Notes under the pieces: model-generated | What the model saw: the letters and a program-made list of their open reading frames with translations, nothing else | What the model was told of the DNA's origin: nothing | The model's database searches: none | Source: an uncultured Clostridia bacterium | GTDB lineage: Bacteria; Bacillota; Clostridia; Oscillospirales; CAG-272 | Length of the DNA: 8,001 nt | Reading direction: 5' to 3' | Assembly: GCA_937894775.1 (NCBI GenBank) | Contig: CALAXC010000231.1 | Coordinates: 1-8,001, forward strand | Shown: in pieces, positions 5,870 through 8,001 of the stretch | Position numbering within the stretch: the stretch's first letter is position 1 | Layout: each line of letters begins with the position of its first letter | Translations under genes and position numbers: made by a program

Positions 5870-7129
5870 AAAAAAGCGTTTATCTTTGGGCAAATGCTGC
5901 GTAGCTTTACTATAATATATAAGCGCAATATTGTAGTCCGCAACCAAATCATCATAACCATATTCTTTTGCTTTAATAAACATTGCTTCTGCATTGACAA
6001 AGTCATCAAATTCTTTGTAAATGAACGCACGATGAATATAATAATCTGCAATCAAATCTTTATCATCGTTTTGAATTAGAATAGGTTCAAAATGCGCGTC
6101 AAATTCCCTTAAAATTACTTCTAATGAACTTTCCTTCTGTAAAGCATTAAGAAATTGAAGCGCCAAAACAGCTCGATGATAGTTTTCATCGAGTTTTAAT
6201 GCCTTGTTTAAACTGACTCGCGCTTCTTCATATTTTGACTCTATGTTATGATTAACTATGATAACAGCGTTTACAAAGTGATAGATTTTACTCTCATCTG
6301 CTGCTTTAGAATCGATATTTGAGAGACATTCAAAAGCCTTCTCAATACGACCCAAGTTACAATATCTAATCGCCATCCGACACTGCAATGCACAAATCAC
6401 CTTGTCAACTTGACTTTGCGGCTCACCCCTTAACTTTATAAATGCGCTGTTTGAAAGTTCCAAATATTTCGATATAGATTCCTCGTCGCCTATATCCTGT
6501 TCGCTGATTTGGTCAATTTGGTTTAAAAACAGTTTTACAGTTTCGGAAGCACTACCAATATCGTTCCGTGTTGCCTCCGATAAGTCCTTCTTATTAACCA
6601 TAATGGAGGCGGTTTGCGACAACAACAAATCTAATTTGGCGTTCATTTCATTATGTTCGTGATGATTTTGTTCCGCCTGAATAGCACCGGATATTTGTAA
6701 TTTACCAGCATCAGTGTGTGGATTTAAGCATACAAGTGCTGAATGTACGCAAACATATATTATTTCAAAACCCTCTTTAACCATGGCGATATCGTAAATG
6801 CCATATTGGGGATATTGGCCCGAAAACATGGTTAGATTTTGTTCAACAAAGGTTCTACAGGATAATATTGTAGTTTTTCCGATGTTATAGAACATATCTA
6901 TGACACGCTCAATTGTGTGATATTCTTTAATGTATGCATCAAAATCATTATAAAAAGTTTCTTCGCCAAATTTAATTCTAAGCTGATCTTCTATTCCCGA
7001 TATTAATTTAGGATCTCTAAATTTCGTGTCAATAAATTCTGTAGCTTTAGTAACTAATTTGTTCGCACCTTCAGATTGTGCGGCACTTTGGACAATGCCT
7101 CCAGCAACAACAGCTATTTCACCCAACAT
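5867..7129 (-). CDS. TPR protein with N-terminal helical domain, probable N-terminal part of a split effector (420 aa)
   Basis: Residues 1-30 are a small-residue-rich helix (GEIAVVAGGIVQSAAQ), not a clear signal peptide. Residues 45-140 (RIKFGEETFYNDFDAYIKEY..., QYPQYGIYDIAMVKEGFEIIY) resemble a helical N-terminal module that I recall in front of TPR or NTPase domains in bacterial conflict proteins. A charged linker (150-215) follows. Residues 240-412 are TPR repeats (AIRYCNLGRIEKAFECL; YEEARVSLNKALKLDENYHRA; YYIHRAFIYKEFDDFVNAEAMFIKAKEYGYDD). The ATG at 7127-7129 is chosen because AAGGAGG (7137-7141 core) lies 7 bases before it; a GTG two codons upstream is only one base from that site. It starts 35 bases after the GIY-YIG-type gene stops, so the two are probably cotranscribed. 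It ends at a TGA in frame with the GreAB-C/PIN frame. Confidence 0.75.
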   Translation of the reverse strand: MLGEIAVVAGGIVQSAAQSEGANKLVTKATEFIDTKFRDPKLISGIEDQLRIKFGEETFYNDFDAYIKEYHTIERVIDMFYNIGKTTILSCRTFVEQNLTMFSGQYPQYGIYDIAMVKEGFEIIYVCVHSALVCLNPHTDAGKLQISGAIQAEQNHHEHNEMNAKLDLLLSQTASIMVNKKDLSEATRNDIGSASETVKLFLNQIDQISEQDIGDEESISKYLELSNSAFIKLRGEPQSQVDKVICALQCRMAIRYCNLGRIEKAFECLSNIDSKAADESKIYHFVNAVIIVNHNIESKYEEARVSLNKALKLDENYHRAVLALQFLNALQKESSLEVILREFDAHFEPILIQNDDKDLIADYYIHRAFIYKEFDDFVNAEAMFIKAKEYGYDDLVADYNIALIYYSKATQHLPKDKRFF

Positions 7130-7136
7130 ACTCACA

Positions 7137-7141
7137 CCTCC
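7137..7141 (-). promoter_or_regulatory. Ribosome binding site that sets the TPR gene start
   Basis: AAGGAGG on the minus strand with its GGAGG core here. The ATG at 7127-7129 is 7 bases away, which is ideal. The in-frame GTG at 7133-7135 is one base away and cannot be used with this site, so the protein begins MLGEIAVV. Confidence 0.8.
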
Positions 7142-7164
7142 TTTTTGATAGAAATGTATTTAAA

Positions 7165-8001
7165 TTATTCCTCCAAATACTTCATCAGCTGCACAGTCGC
7201 TTTGCTCCGTCCCTGAACGCTCGTAAGACCATTTTCCTTGAGCTCCTTGAGCGGATAATGCCCCGCGGGATATTTTTCAACCAATTTCAGCTTCATATAG
7301 CGTGCATCGGGATCCTTCGCCAAATCCTTATAATACGGATGATCATCGGTAGAGCGATTGCCGTACTGATCGGCTGCGATGACCTCGCATTTGAACATAA
7401 TCGATTTGTATTTTTCTCCGACATATATATACACCGTATCGCCCACGGTCGTGTTGGTAGACTGACTCCATTCGATCACATCGAGGTGGTCGAACGCGGC
7501 AACGATATCGTAATATTTCGGATTGCAAGGGATGATCCACACATCATCAAGTCGAGAGGTTACCTTCCAACCTTCTTCTTTTGCACGGAGCTCATTCAGC
7601 CATACTCCGTTATATTTGAAATAGCGCGGTCCTGCAACGCCCCACTTACTTCCCGTAAGCTCTGTTGCGAGGGCGGAGAGGGATACTCTGCGCCCTTGAT
7701 ATTCAACTGTTTTATCATCGACTACGGTACATTGTGCGCCGGAGTTGGTGTTGCCCTGATGAATGAATGTAATCGTTGCGCCAACGGGGATTTTGCACTT
7801 GGAGAATGCGAACGGCGAAAGACGCTCGATGTGTTCTTCCTCAATCTCCTGTGCCAAATTCTCGCTCTTTTTCTCCTCGGTGGTAGGTTCATACAGATGA
7901 AGCCTGTCCTTTCGACCGCCGAGAATAGCAATTGTTTCAAGGATAGAGTATGCCTGTTCCTTCGACATAGCATAAAATTCACGAACACGCTTCTTGCCAT
8001 C
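7165..8001 (-). CDS. T5orf172/Mug113-type GIY-YIG nuclease, C-terminal part, with DUF4357-like and EVE-like domains (partial)
   Basis: The frame is open to the window edge and the 5' end is missing; 278 codons are seen. The Met at 7966-7968 is unlikely to be the start, because it has no ribosome binding site and the codons before it (DGKKRVREFYAMSKEQA) match the end of a T5orf172 GIY-YIG domain (kReFF.l..eqa). The catalytic GIY-YIG part would lie outside. Numbered from that Met, residues 49-132 are DUF4357-like (FAFSKCKIPVGATITFIHQG ... RRVSLSALATELTG ... YFKYNGVWLNEL). Residues 143-235 are PUA/EVE-like (VWIIPCNPKYYDIVAAF; IEWSQ; VGDTVYIYVGEKYKSIMFKCEVIA). EVE-type domains can read modified DNA bases. 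It is the first visible gene of the minus-strand series and more GC-rich than the TPR genes after it. It is probably a defence or mobile-element nuclease. Confidence 0.72.
   Translation of the reverse strand, partial: DGKKRVREFYAMSKEQAYSILETIAILGGRKDRLHLYEPTTEEKKSENLAQEIEEEHIERLSPFAFSKCKIPVGATITFIHQGNTNSGAQCTVVDDKTVEYQGRRVSLSALATELTGSKWGVAGPRYFKYNGVWLNELRAKEEGWKVTSRLDDVWIIPCNPKYYDIVAAFDHLDVIEWSQSTNTTVGDTVYIYVGEKYKSIMFKCEVIAADQYGNRSTDDHPYYKDLAKDPDARYMKLKLVEKYPAGHYPLKELKENGLTSVQGRSKATVQLMKYLEE

Noticed and set aside
5867..5876. Programmed frameshift or homopolymer sequencing error at the run of seven T
   Set aside because: Both frames are already the same. Shifting by one in either direction reaches a stop within a few codons, so an indel does not join the two proteins.
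7133..7135. GTG start for the TPR gene
   Set aside because: It lies one base from the GGAGG core. The ATG two codons later has the proper seven-base spacing.

Overview
The window looks like chromosomal DNA of a Gram-positive, low-to-medium GC bacterium of the Clostridia (gut-commensal type) that carries a mobile-element/accessory region. The signs are strong GGAGG-type ribosome binding sites, a clostridial-type manganese catalase, and a gene pair of the kind seen on clostridial integrative elements. All assignments come from reading the sequence and recalling protein families; no search was run.

Layout. (1) 1-721, minus strand: a manganese catalase gene with an intact di-manganese ligand set and a hairpin after its stop. 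(2) 722-975: a compact control region with an AT-rich stretch, five tandem 11-bp repeats containing TGGCAC, a near-consensus sigma-A promoter with extended -10, and a perfect palindrome at the likely transcription start. (3) 976-2995, plus strand: a DUF6100-like protein whose C-terminal half matches the acidic motif pattern of RusA Holliday-junction resolvases, then a winged-helix protein resembling those of clostridial mobile elements. Each is followed by hairpins or terminators. (4) 3076-8001, minus strand: a tightly packed candidate operon. In transcription order it holds the C-terminal part of a T5orf172/Mug113-type GIY-YIG nuclease with DUF4357-like and EVE-like domains (cut by the window edge), a TPR protein, a GreAB-C-like/TPR/PIN-like protein, and a small MmcQ/YjbR-family protein.

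The main discovery candidate is the TPR pair. The two reading frames lie in the same frame, are separated by one TGA codon, and have no ribosome binding site or good start codon between them. The first residues after the TGA read like the beginning of a GreAB-C domain. Together they would form one protein of about 1,224 residues ordered TPR - GreAB-C - TPR - PIN. This resembles the TPR-GreAB-C-PIN architecture that comparative genomics has proposed as a prokaryotic conflict (immune) effector. Either it is newly broken by a nonsense change, it is made as two polypeptides, or the TGA is read through. The AT-rich TPR-PIN segment is sharply different in base composition from the genes on both sides, which suggests it was inserted as a cassette.

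Inferred working picture: an integrative element carrying its own regulatory and DNA-processing genes (region 3) next to a defence-like cargo (region 4) in which a nuclease with a possible modified-base reader lies upstream of a TPR-PIN ribonuclease candidate.
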